Part shown: in pieces, positions 54,406-64,000 of the stretch
Layout: each line of letters starts with the position of its first letter
Numbering within the stretch: position 1 is the first letter of the stretch
NCBI GenBank assembly: GCA_018398575.1
Contig: JAGTXZ010000014.1
Span: 1,178,001 to 1,242,000, forward strand
DNA length: 64,000 nucleotides
Reading direction: 5' to 3'
From: Ampelomyces quisqualis
Lineage: Eukaryota; Ascomycota; Dothideomycetes; Pleosporales; Phaeosphaeriaceae
Position numbers and translations under genes: made by a program
Notes under the pieces: generated by a model
Seen by the model: the letters and a program-made list of their open reading frames with translations, nothing else
Told to the model about the DNA's origin: nothing
Database searches by the model: none

Positions 54406-55757
54406 CTAAAGGTCTTCTGTTGTTTTAGCTTAGGAGTCTTTGTAAGAAGACGCACTGTTGTAAATTAATAGGCTAGCGTAGAATTTGTTAGAGCGTTAGT
54501 AGTAGTAGTCTAATTTGGCTCTAAATTCTGTTGTAGAGCTAACCTAATTAGTAACTTAGCAGTAGCTAGTGTTATACTTGGTGTAGAGTTGTTCTTCTAC
54601 TCTATATTATATGCAGTAAGGTGTTCTACTATCTAATTAAATAAGTTCTTCTATTAGTGCCTAAATCCTAGGTTAGGGGCTTGTAACCCTAGCGTGATCT
54701 TAGTCTACAAGTAGTAAAACTACTCTAAAGAAGGTACTTGTCTCTTAACTATAGAACTTAAAAACCTAGCTTTAAACAAGAAGAACGTTTCCTCCTTTAT
54801 TATCTGCAATTAATTGAACGCTGCACAGCTTTTGGCTACCTTGTTGCCTGTAATAAAATAGAACTTAAGTAGCTTAACTATTTGCTTAGCGTTCTAGAAT
54901 TGCTCTTAATTAGTATCTAATAAATATTGTAGCTTAAGATAGCCCTTAGCTAATCTTGTAGTGTAGCCCTATACTAAGGCTATGTGTTGTCTTTTAGTCT
55001 AATAGTAATCTAAGTTAATTTTAAGTTAATCCTAAATTAAGGCCTGCTATTAGCAGAAGGTAGAATCTTTTCTATCGCTAAGATTGTCTATATTAGGCGT
55101 TTTCTTAGATTATTAAAGTTAGCAAGAGCTCTTATAGCAATGTAAGTACTTAGATGTAGAGCTGTTAAATAAATAGCAGGGTGCAGAATTGTTCTAGGGG
55201 GATTTAGTAGTAAGTAGGGGCTTGTCTAGTCCTACTAACAGAGTTAGTCCTTTCTTAAGGGAATTAATTTCTGCTAGAGCCTGTTTTAAATCTTGTTATA
55301 ATTAATTAACTTCTATTTAGGCAAGAGTTAGATTTAGTGCAGCTTTAGGTTAAGAGAGTTCCTTAGTGTCTGTCTTTTTTACTTTAGCACTCTGTTGCTA
55401 GGTTGTTACAGTTAATACAGAGTTGTCTTAGAGAAAGGCTCCTAGAGTTAGTTCTTTAGGGGGAGTTATTAGCGTTGCCTCTGATACTCCTAGGTTATTA
55501 ATAGTCTCTAAGTTTCTATTGTAGCGCCAAACGCGACTTTTCTAAAGTAATCCTAACTGTTGTGTTAATAGGAAGATCTAAACCTAAAGGCTTTAGCTGT
55601 TAGAAGATCTAAGGGATCCTAACTGTGTTTAATAGATTTAAGGTTGCAAACAGATCTGATTTAGATAGGGTTCTAGACGTTTTAACGCAATCTTTTCAAA
55701 AGTAAATAGCAATATTATCTAAATACTATTACTAGCAGAATAAAGTTTCTCTTATAA

Positions 55758-56056
55758 TGTATTAACGCAGGTAGGTACAGCTATCAGGATTAAATTGGAT
55801 ACGTATCAGAGGCATATGGGAGTGCGTGTTGTATTAGAGATTCTAGATTAGCTATACACCTATAGGTCTTGTATAGAAGGACAAGAGAAACTTGTCCTCT
55901 ATCTATGCTATAGGCTTATATTTATAGTAGGCGTAGCAGCTGGGTTAGAGCGCTATTAGAGCGCTTTTAGTCCTAATCTGCTAGCTCCCTACATAATCTG
56001 TTACTAAGCCTTTATAAGGTATCAGATGTAACATGTGTTTGTATGTAATTGTTACA
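55758..56056 (-). repeat. LTR C (5' LTR of the full element)
   Basis: 299 bp, starting tgtattaacgcaggtaggta and ending gttaca. It is near-identical to LTR B. No convincing target-site duplication is seen between the 5 bp left of LTR B (cttgc) and right of LTR C (aagaa). Confidence 0.88.
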
Positions 56057-58727
56057 AAGAAGAGTTCTTAGGTATATATAGGCGTAAGTAATATAGCAGT
56101 AGTTCTTCTTAGACACAATATAGCTGTAGTAGCGTAAGGCGTTCTTTCTTAAAGAAGTAGTAATTCTCTGCTAGCAGAGCTTTAATTAGTTCTAATAAGT
56201 TAAGATTTAGGGGGGCACTAATAGATTAGACTAAAATAGCTAAAATATTAATCTCTAGCTAGTTACAAACGTAGTTCTAAGCTAGTTTAGAGTTAACTAG
56301 AGGGCTTAGGCGTTTAGGTCCTAGAAGTATACAGGATCTGTTGTCTTGTTAGGCAGCCTTAACCTTGCTAACGTCTTGTTCTCTTTAGCTTAGGATATTA
56401 GCTTGCTTATTAAGCTTGCTAGGCGTATACTTAATGCAGAAATTAAAAGAGGCAATAATCTCTACCTATTGTGCTTAACGTGCATTAAGAACCTTAGTAG
56501 TTATAAAGTATTTTAAGGAGCAGTAATCTAAATATACTTAGATTTAACTCTGTATAGAAGTAAGTTTAGCTCTCTACTTCTTAAACACTTTTAGAATAGT
56601 AAAAAGTTCCTTATTATATATTTTTTAATTAAGCTTAGCCCTAAATAGAGCGTAACTGTAGAAGGCTATAGGATACTACTTGTTGTTAGAGTGCTTCTAA
56701 GAGAGTACTCCTGCTATTACTCTATCTAACGCGTTAGTTTCTAACTTTGTGTTATACTTAAGATAGAAATAAGATAGTGTAAAAATAGCTAAGAGTAAGG
56801 CTTTAATCTAATTAAAAGCCTGTTAGCAGTCTATAGTCTAATTAAACAGTGTAGCAGGACTTTAAAGCTTTATAATTAGTTTAGCTACACAAGAGAAATC
56901 CTTAATAAATTGTTAATAGAAACTAGCAAAACTAAGAAATAACTTAACGCTAGTAACTATAGTAGGTTTAGCCTAGTTTTAGAGTACTTCTACCTTGTTA
57001 GAGTTAACTTTAGTGCTCTAGTTTGTTAAAACGTAACCTAGATACTTTGTGCAGGTTACATAGAATTTACTCTTTTAAATGTCTACTTAGAGTCCTGCAG
57101 TACGTAGGCGCTCTAGGACCTTTTAGACGTGTTCCTAATGTAAGTTTATATTCTTAGAGTAGATTAGAATGTTATTAAGATATGTAATATAGAAATTGTT
57201 AAGATAATTAATTAGTATATTATTTATATAGCGTTAATACGTAGCTAGCCTATTGTATAAGCTAAAAGAGAGAACCTTATACTTATATATACTGTAACAG
57301 GTCTAAAAGGTAGTATACTCTTTAAAGTTAGAATCTATACAAATTTTGTTAAAAGCAGCCTAGATGTTAAACTTAGTAAAGATCTTAGCCTTAAAGGGGC
57401 GTAATAGCAGCTTATTAATGCAAGGGATTAGATAGATGTCCTTGCGCGTAAGAGCGTTAATCTTCTAGTAGTCTATACAGATGCGTATATCTCTATTTAG
57501 TTTGCGTACACAAAGGATAGGTAAAGTAAAAAGACTTTGGCTAGCCTTAATAAAACCTTTCTAAAGGTGTTCCTAGACGTAGGCCTTAGTAGCTTTAAAC
57601 TCCTCCTAGTTTTACTTATACAGAGAACTAAACGCATTTAGTAATAGTTCTTTAAGAACAATTTTGTAATTGTATAAACAATAAAGAGGCAATTAATTAG
57701 CTGCTAACTTGCTAAATACATTCTAATACTAAGAGTAACAGGCAGGTAATCTCTTATCTAATTAGCTTTAATTGTCTGCGTTGTCTTTAGAGGCAAGAAT
57801 CCTGTTAATCTTATAGAGGCTTGTTGTAAAGAACTTGTTCTAGGGCTTCTTTATAATAAAATAAAATGCATTAGCAGAAATAAGAGCAATGCAGGTAGTT
57901 AGAAGAGGTTTAGACTTTAAGTAGTTTTGCTTAGTTAGGGTATAAGGCATCTCTAAGATTTTTTAGGCTAATAGAAGCTTTAAGCATCCCTTAATACAAT
58001 AAATAGAAGAAGAGAAATAGTAAAGACTGTTTTAGATACAATAGTCTTCTTTCTTCTATAGAGTGTTGCGTTATTGCACATTAAGATAGACAGTAGCTAG
58101 CACTATAGCTTAATGTAGAATAGTAGAAATAGAAGGTAAAAGATTGTATAAATAGAGGTACTTAGATAGCTAAATAAACTATAACCTATCTGTGTCTAAT
58201 TAAATCTTAAATTGTCTTAACTATTAGAGGCTAAGTATACAATCCTAAGACCTAAGATCAAGAATAAGAAATAGACAGTTTAAAATCTTTTAGCTATTAA
58301 TATTTAAGTGTAGTTAAATATATTAAGTAACTAAAGAAGTAATCTAATCCTTAAAGCTGCGTACCTAAACCTAAAAGGGAAGCTTCTAGATAGGTTACTG
58401 CAAGGCTTTAGAAACAGATAAGACAATTTGTAAATTCAAAAATAGAAAACCTTAAGCACTAGTGTTAACAAGAGTATTAAGGCGTAAGCTAAGGCCTTAG
58501 TTGTAAAGAAGCGTAGGTATAAAGAAATAGAGACTGCAAAACAAATAAGAAAGGTTAAGGTAGAATAGATTGTAATAGCTTAGGCCTAAAGAGGAGTGTC
58601 TTCTTAGGCGCTTCTATTTCCTGTACAATACACCTCCTAATTGGGCTGCTCTTAAGCATCTTTATACTTATCTACTTCTACAGCTTTAATCTAACGCATA
58701 CAAGGCTTTATGCAGTTACTAGAGTAG
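56057..58727 (-). mobile_element. Internal Ty3/gypsy fragment (RT to gag knuckle), no LTR of its own
   Basis: Collinear with about 51705-54375 of the full element: part of integrase/RNase H, reverse transcriptase (active-site region near 57160-57190) and the start of the knuckle region. It begins directly after LTR C and ends where LTR D starts. Differences from the full copy are nearly all transitions, so the two copies decayed separately. Confidence 0.8.
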
Positions 58728-59026
58728 TGTAACAACAGAGGTAGGTACAGCTATTAAGATTAAATTGGATACATATTAGAGGCATATAGGAGTGCGTGTT
58801 GTATTAGAGATTCTAGATTAGCTATATACCTGTAGGTCTTGTATAGAAGGACAAGAGAAACTTGTTCTCTATCTATGCTATAGGCTTATATTTATAGTAG
58901 GCGTAGCAGCTAAGTTAAAGCGCTATTAGAGCACTTTTAGTCCTAATCTGCTAGCTCCCTATATAATCTGTTACTAAGCCTTTATAAGGTATTAGATATA
59001 ACATGTGTTTGTATATGCTTATTATA
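58728..59026 (-). repeat. LTR D
   Basis: 299 bp, starting tgtaacaacagaggtaggta and ending attata. It is inserted into the gag-knuckle region of the fragment to its left. Only ttac separates it from LTR E. Confidence 0.85.
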
Positions 59027-59030
59027 TTAC

Positions 59031-59329
59031 TGTATTAACGCAGGTAGGTACAGCTATTAGGATTGAATTGGATACGTATTAGAGGCATATAGGAGTGCGT
59101 ATTGTATTAGAGATTCTAGATTGGCTATACACCTATAGGTCTTGTATAGAAGGATAAGAGAAACTTGTCTTCTATCTATGCTATAGGCTTATATTTATAG
59201 TAGGCGTAGCAGCTGGGTTAGAGCGCTGTTAGAGCGCTTTTAGTCCTAATCTGCTAGCTCCCTACATAATCTGTTACTAAGCCTTTATAAGGTATTAGAT
59301 GTAACATGTGTTTGCATGTACTTGTTACA
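59031..59329 (-). repeat. LTR E (3' LTR of a copy running off the window)
   Basis: 299 bp, starting tgtattaacgcaggtaggta and ending gttaca. The internal part of the element follows to its right with the purine-rich tract next to it (minus strand aagaagagagg). Confidence 0.88.
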
Positions 59330-62300
59330 TTACCTCTCTTCTTAAAATTAATAGTTCCTATCAATAAGGTCTGTATTAGTGTTGTTTTAGATACCTCTTT
59401 AAATTGTTGTAAACTCTTATTTACCTTAAGTTTATTTTAAGATAACGTAATATAGCTGTTTGTTATTGTTTTAATTAGCGCGCTAGCGCGTTTAATGTTT
59501 CAAACTTTACCTTAAGCTTTTTAAGCATATATATAAGGCTAGCTTTCTAGTATACTACTTCTCTACACTCTCTCCCTTACGTTTGTATACCTAAAGCTAT
59601 CTAAGCCTTGTCCTTTCTTAATTACTAGCTAACTGTATAGTAGATACACACAATGCCTATTCCTGTCCCTCCTAGAGCTTATCTCCTAGCCTATTAGGTT
59701 GTTTGCCTGCAGGCTGCAAGGGCTTTTGCCTATAGCCATTTGAATATTAAGTTTAGATTCTATTTAGACGTGTCTAAGAAGTGTGCTTATTGCATACTCT
59801 TAAATAAGAAGTGTTACCTAGTTTTCCTATATGCAGGCTAAGAGTATAATAGCCTCTTTAGAGCCCTTAACTGCAGGTTTACTACCTTAGGTAGAGATAA
59901 GTCTAACAAGGTAGTGTTAGAGCAGAAGGCTGCTGTTAAGGAGGCAGCGTTTTAGTTAGCTACTGTTGTGCAAGTAAGCACTGCATAAGTAGCTAATATA
60001 AACAACGCTAACTTGTTAGTTAGCGCTTATTACTAGAGGGAAGAGCTGGCTAAGAAGGTTAGGGCAATAGCTAAGGAGGTTAGGTTGCTTAGAAAAAGCA
60101 CAGCAAGGTTAACTAGTGTAGTTGCTTAGCTAGTAGATATTATAATAGCATTAAGGGCCAATTAGTTAGCAGAGCAGAAGAAGGCGCAAAAGGCAGCACA
60201 GGAAGCTAGTGCTTGCAGTAAGCAGGGCTAGAACAAAAGACTACTAGGTAGTGCGTTAGTGTCTGCACCTAGGGATTTAGACAATTAAGAACGTTCTACT
60301 AGTAGTAACAACAGTCTGCTGTTAGATCTAATAGAAGAGTAAGACTTCTATTGTTAATAGCTGTTACTTACTAGTATAGTAGTTGCAATATTAAGTTTAA
60401 TTTCCCTAACATAATTGTCTTGCAATACTATAAGATCTTTAACTCCTTTTTCTTATACTGTAATCTATTTAGCTAACGCTTGTAGAAGTCCTAGCTGTTT
60501 TAGATAGCGTTTATAGAACGCTTGCAACATGTGTAGAGCGCCTATAAAGTTTAAGGCATTGTACTAGGTAGAGTTAGAATTATAGCCTACCTATTTCACA
60601 CAATACTTTAGGATAGAGTAGTATAGCTTGCTAGCTAGGATCTCTTTAACTTCTTATTCTTTAACGCCTTAAATTAAGATGCTAGATAGGTTTAGGCTTA
60701 GCTAACTAGCTAGAGGGTTGTTAGAGTCCTTGTAGAGGACATCTAAAGCAAACACGTTATAGATCTTAGATCCTTTAGGTAGCTTTAGTTAAAATAAATA
60801 GCTAACTTGTTCTAGAACTTTAAAGGAGCCTTCCTACAATTTAGTAAGTTTGCAACTTAGGCAGGTAACAGATAGGTTTTAGGTTAAGAGGTAAACCTTG
60901 TTACCTACTGCTTAATTAACAGGTTAACAATGTTTGTTTACCTTAGCAGCTATTTGTTACTGCGCCTTCTTTATATTGTCTTTAGCTGTGCGCTAGGCTT
61001 TATGTATGCAGGTAGCTAAGCTTAAGGCATCCTTAACGTTTACATCTTTGTGTTTTAAAAGAGATAATACCTAATTCTAGCTCTGTTGTAGTTTAAATCT
61101 AAACAAGAGCTAGTATAGTGCTATACTAATTGCAGAGTGCAGTAGTGTAGCTTAAGCTTAATTAATTATTAGCAAAAGGTTACTCTAGTTGTCCTAGTAG
61201 TAAGATACAAAGAGCCTTAATTATTAATTAATATACTTGTTTATAATCTTAGTTTGTCTATTAGTTTGTTTATAGTAGGCTGTAGAAAGCTTAATTTGCA
61301 CGCCTAGAATCTTGCAGAACTTAGACTAGAATTAGGACACAAACTAGGGGCTGCAGTTAGACACTATGCTTTTAGGCGTATAGCTAAATTGGTATACCTA
61401 TTAGATAAACAAATAAGCTATTTCCTAGGCGTTAATAGTCTTGTAACACAGGATAGAGATAGCTTGCTTTAATAGGCAATTAATAATAACTATAATTTGA
61501 TTGTAGCTATACTAATTAGTTAGGAATGTCTTAAAATCTATACACAAATGCTGCATAGGCCTGTTAGAAATTAGTAACAGATAGAGGAACCCTTAGGATT
61601 AGAGCTGTCTTAAATAGGATCTTTAACAGGAAACGCAGTTTTGTACATAGTGTTTGCATATAGCCTCTATGCCTTTCTAGTAGTATTGCTAAGCTAAGAG
61701 CTAATACGTCTTTATAGCGCTTAGGTAAGCAGTAGATACCTAATTATAAGCTTCTCTAATTAGTTAGGTGCACAAAGAGGAATCCCTAGGTACACATAGG
61801 CGTAAGTAATACAGCAGTAGTCCTTCTTAGACACAATACAGCTGTAGTAGCGTAAGGCGTTCTTCCTTAAAGGAGCAGCGATTCTCTGCTAACAAGGCTT
61901 TAATTAGTTCTAATAAGTTAAGATTTAAGAAGGCACTAATAGATTAGACTAAAATAGCTAAAACATTAATCTCTAGCTAGTTACAGACGTAGTTTTAAGC
62001 TAGTTTAGAGTTAACTAGAGGGTTTAGGCGTTTAGGTCCTAGAAGTACACAGGATCTGTTGTCTTGTTAGGCAGCCTTAACCTTGCTAACGTCCTGTTCC
62101 CTTTGGCTTAGGATATTAGCTTACTTGTTAAGCTTACTAGGCGTGTACTTAATGCAGAAATTAAAAGAGGCAATAATCTCTACCTATTATGCTTAACGTG
62201 CATTAAGAACCTTAGTAGTTATAAAGTATTCTAAGGAGCAGTAATCTAAATACACCTGGATTTAACTCTATATAGAGGTAAGTTTAGCTCTCTACTTTTT

Positions 62301-64000
62301 AAACACTTTTAGAATAGCAAAAAGTTCTTTATTATGTATTTCCTAATTAAGCTTAGCCCTAGATAGAGTGTAACTGTAGAAGGCTATAGGATACTACTTA
62401 TTATTAGAGTGCTTCTAAGAGAGTACTCCTGCTATTACTCTATCTAACGTGTTAGTTTCTAACTTTGTGTTATACTTAGGATAGAAATAAGATAGCGTAG
62501 AAATAGCTAGGAGTAAGGCTTTAATCTAATCAAAAGCCTATTAGCAGTCTATAGTCTATTCAAACAGTGTAGAAGGACTTTAAAGCTTTAGGATTAGTTT
62601 AGCTACACAGGAGAAATCCTTAATAAACTGTTAATAGAAACTAGCAAAACTAAGAAATAACTTAACGCTAGTAACTGTAGTAGGTTTAGCCTAGTTTTAG
62701 AGTACTTCTACCTTGTTAGAGTTAACTTTAGTGCTCTAGTTTGTTAAAACGTAGCCTAGATACTTTGTGCAGGTTACATAGAATTTACTCTTCTAAATGT
62801 CTACTTAGAGTCCTGCAGTACGTAGGCGCTCTAAGACCTTTTAGACGTGTTTCTAATGTAAGTTTATATCCTCTAAGTAGATTAGGATGTTGTTAAGATA
62901 CGTAATGCAGAAATTGTTAAGATAATTAATTAGTATATTGTTCATGTAGTGCTAATATGTTGCTAGCCTATTGCACAAGCTAAAAGAGAAAACCTTACAC
63001 TTATATGTACTGTAACAGGTCTAAAAGGTAGTATACTCTTTAGAGTTAGAATCTATACAAATTTTGTTAAAGGTAGCCTAGATGTTAAACTTAGTAAAGA
63101 TCTTAGCTTTAGAGGAACGTAATAGCAGCTTATTAATGCAAAAGATTAGATAGACATTTTTGCGCGTAAGGGCGTTAATCTTCTAGTAGTCTATATAGAT
63201 GCGTATATCTCTATTTGGTTTGCGTATACAGAGAATAGGTAAAGTAAAAGGGCTTTGGCTAGCCTTAATAAAACTCTTCTAAAGGTGTTCCTAGACGTAG
63301 GCCTTAGTAGCTTTAAGCTCCTCCTGATTCTGCTTGTACAGGAGACTAAACGCATTTAGTAATAGTTCTTTAAGGACAATCTTATAATTATACAGATAGT
63401 AAGAAGGCAATTAATTAGCTGCTAACTTACTAAATATATCCTAATACTAGGAGTAGCAGGCAGGTAATCTCTTATCTAATTAGCTTTAATTATCTGCGTT
63501 GTTCTTAGAGGCGAGAATCCTGTTAATCTTATAGAGGCTTGTTGTAAAGAACTTGTTCTAGAGCTTCTTTATAATAAAGTAAAATGCATTAGTAGAAATA
63601 AGAGCTATGCAGGTGCTTAGAGAAGATTTAGACTCTAAGCGGGTTTGCTTGGTTAGGGTATAAGGAATCTCTAAGATTTTTTAGGCTAATAGGAGCTTTA
63701 AGCATCCCTTAATACAATAAATAGAAGAAGAAGAACAGTAAAGACTGTTTTAGATACAATAGTCTTCTTTCTCCTATAGAGTGTTACGTTGTTGCACATT
63801 AAGATAGACAGTAGCTAGCACTGTAGCTTAATGTAGAATAGTAGGAATAGGAGGTAAAGGATTGTATAAATAGGGGTACTTAGATAGCCAAATAAACTGT
63901 AACCTATCTGTGTCTAATTAAATCTTAAATTGTCTTAACTATTAGAGGCTAAGTATACAATCCTAAGACCTAAGATTAAGGATAAGAAATAGATAGTTTA
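59330..64000 (-). mobile_element. Third Ty3/gypsy copy, internal part, continues beyond the window
   Basis: Collinear with 49260-53940 of the full element: polypurine tract, antisense frame (59653-60357), integrase (about 60700-62050, core at 61080-61500) and reverse transcriptase (active-site region near 62880-62910). Its 5' LTR is outside. Stops are in most but not all of the same places as in the full copy. Confidence 0.88.
59653..60357 (+). pseudogene. Antisense frame of the retroelement, copy E (235 codons)
   Basis: Exactly the same length (705 nt) as copy B. It starts MPIPVPPRAYLLA and keeps the Cys region (DVSKKCAYCILLNKKC), the EYNSLFRALNCRFTTLGRDK block and the basic helix. It retains some Gln codons that are stops in copy B and has lost others, so the original frame can be inferred to have been open. 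Confidence 0.6.

Larger units (their letters stand above)
48961..56056 (-). mobile_element. Full-length Ty3/gypsy LTR retrotransposon, RIP-inactivated (7.1 kb)
   Basis: Bounded by LTR B (48961..49259, 3' LTR) and LTR C (55758..56056, 5' LTR), each 299 bp, starting tgta and ending forms of gttaca. Order on the minus strand: gag with a CCHC knuckle (about 54361-54405), reverse transcriptase (about 53250-52600), RNase H region (about 52500-52000), integrase (about 51950-50660, with the GPQFVS-like and STAY..QT blocks at 51010-51330 and a KLPKGSK tail), then an oppositely oriented frame, then the polypurine tract next to LTR B. Stops (TAG/TAA from Trp or Gln codons) are spread through pol and the catalytic Asp pair reads Asn-Asn at about 52815-52825. 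Mobility is lost. The LTR size and length resemble those of the large elements of Leptosphaeria AT blocks, but identity is untested. Confidence 0.9.

Noticed and set aside
1..64000. tRNA, rRNA or other structured RNA genes
   Set aside because: Reading for tRNA A and B box patterns gave no candidate with a cloverleaf. A covariance-model search would be decisive, and I could not run one.

Overview
The window looks like nuclear DNA of a filamentous ascomycete, most likely a Dothideomycete of the Pleosporales type. The evidence is short introns (44 to about 106 nt, GT..AG, CTAAC-like branch points), fungal-specific families (Med5/Nut1, an Ahc1-like protein, fungal BTB and F-box proteins, split-domain Hsp20) and an abrupt change at about 41.3 kb from gene-rich, GC-balanced DNA to a very TA-rich block of decayed retrotransposons. 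That two-compartment layout is what repeat-induced point mutation (RIP) leaves, as known in Leptosphaeria maculans. The species itself cannot be read from the sequence.

Left part (1-41.3 kb), in order: 5' end of NADP-glutamate dehydrogenase (-); four-copy tandem repeat with CACGTG cores (833-1444); conserved fungal protein (+); Mediator subunit 5 (+, 7 exons); short-chain dehydrogenase (+, 7 exons); mitochondrial malonyl-CoA:ACP transacylase (-); tubby-like unknown (+); PiT phosphate permease (-); decayed sugar-transporter end (+) and decayed short-chain dehydrogenase (-); F-box protein (-); GH27 alpha-galactosidase (+); a 2.8 kb gene desert; two small Ser/Ala-rich, probably GPI-anchored surface proteins (+); Hsp20 with split alpha-crystallin domain (-); BTB protein (-); Ahc1-like protein (+); Kish (-); TAF13 (+); eIF3f (-); UTP25 (+); and a protein with a GDCGS protease-like motif and Cys/His fingers whose 5' end is cut off at the compartment border (-). 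Most are housekeeping functions: transcription (Med5, TAF13, Ahc1-like), ribosome and translation (UTP25 and eIF3f share a 239-bp divergent promoter), mitochondrial fatty-acid synthesis, phosphate uptake and the secretory pathway. The 15-21 kb stretch looks like the remains of a carbohydrate-use locus of which only the alpha-galactosidase stays intact.

Right part (41.3-64 kb): a 21-bp minisatellite at the border, about 5.6 kb of unidentified TA-rich DNA containing a degenerate tandem repeat, then nested and truncated copies of one Ty3/gypsy LTR element, all with pol on the minus strand. One copy (48961-56056) is complete with two 299-bp LTRs. RIP-type changes (CA to TA on either strand) have filled pol with stops and changed the catalytic Asp pair of the reverse transcriptase to Asn. 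All three copies that retain the region between integrase and the polypurine tract carry a second long reading frame there on the opposite (plus) strand, with its own TATA-like box and an upstream CG-rich palindrome. This antisense frame is the most unusual feature of the window.
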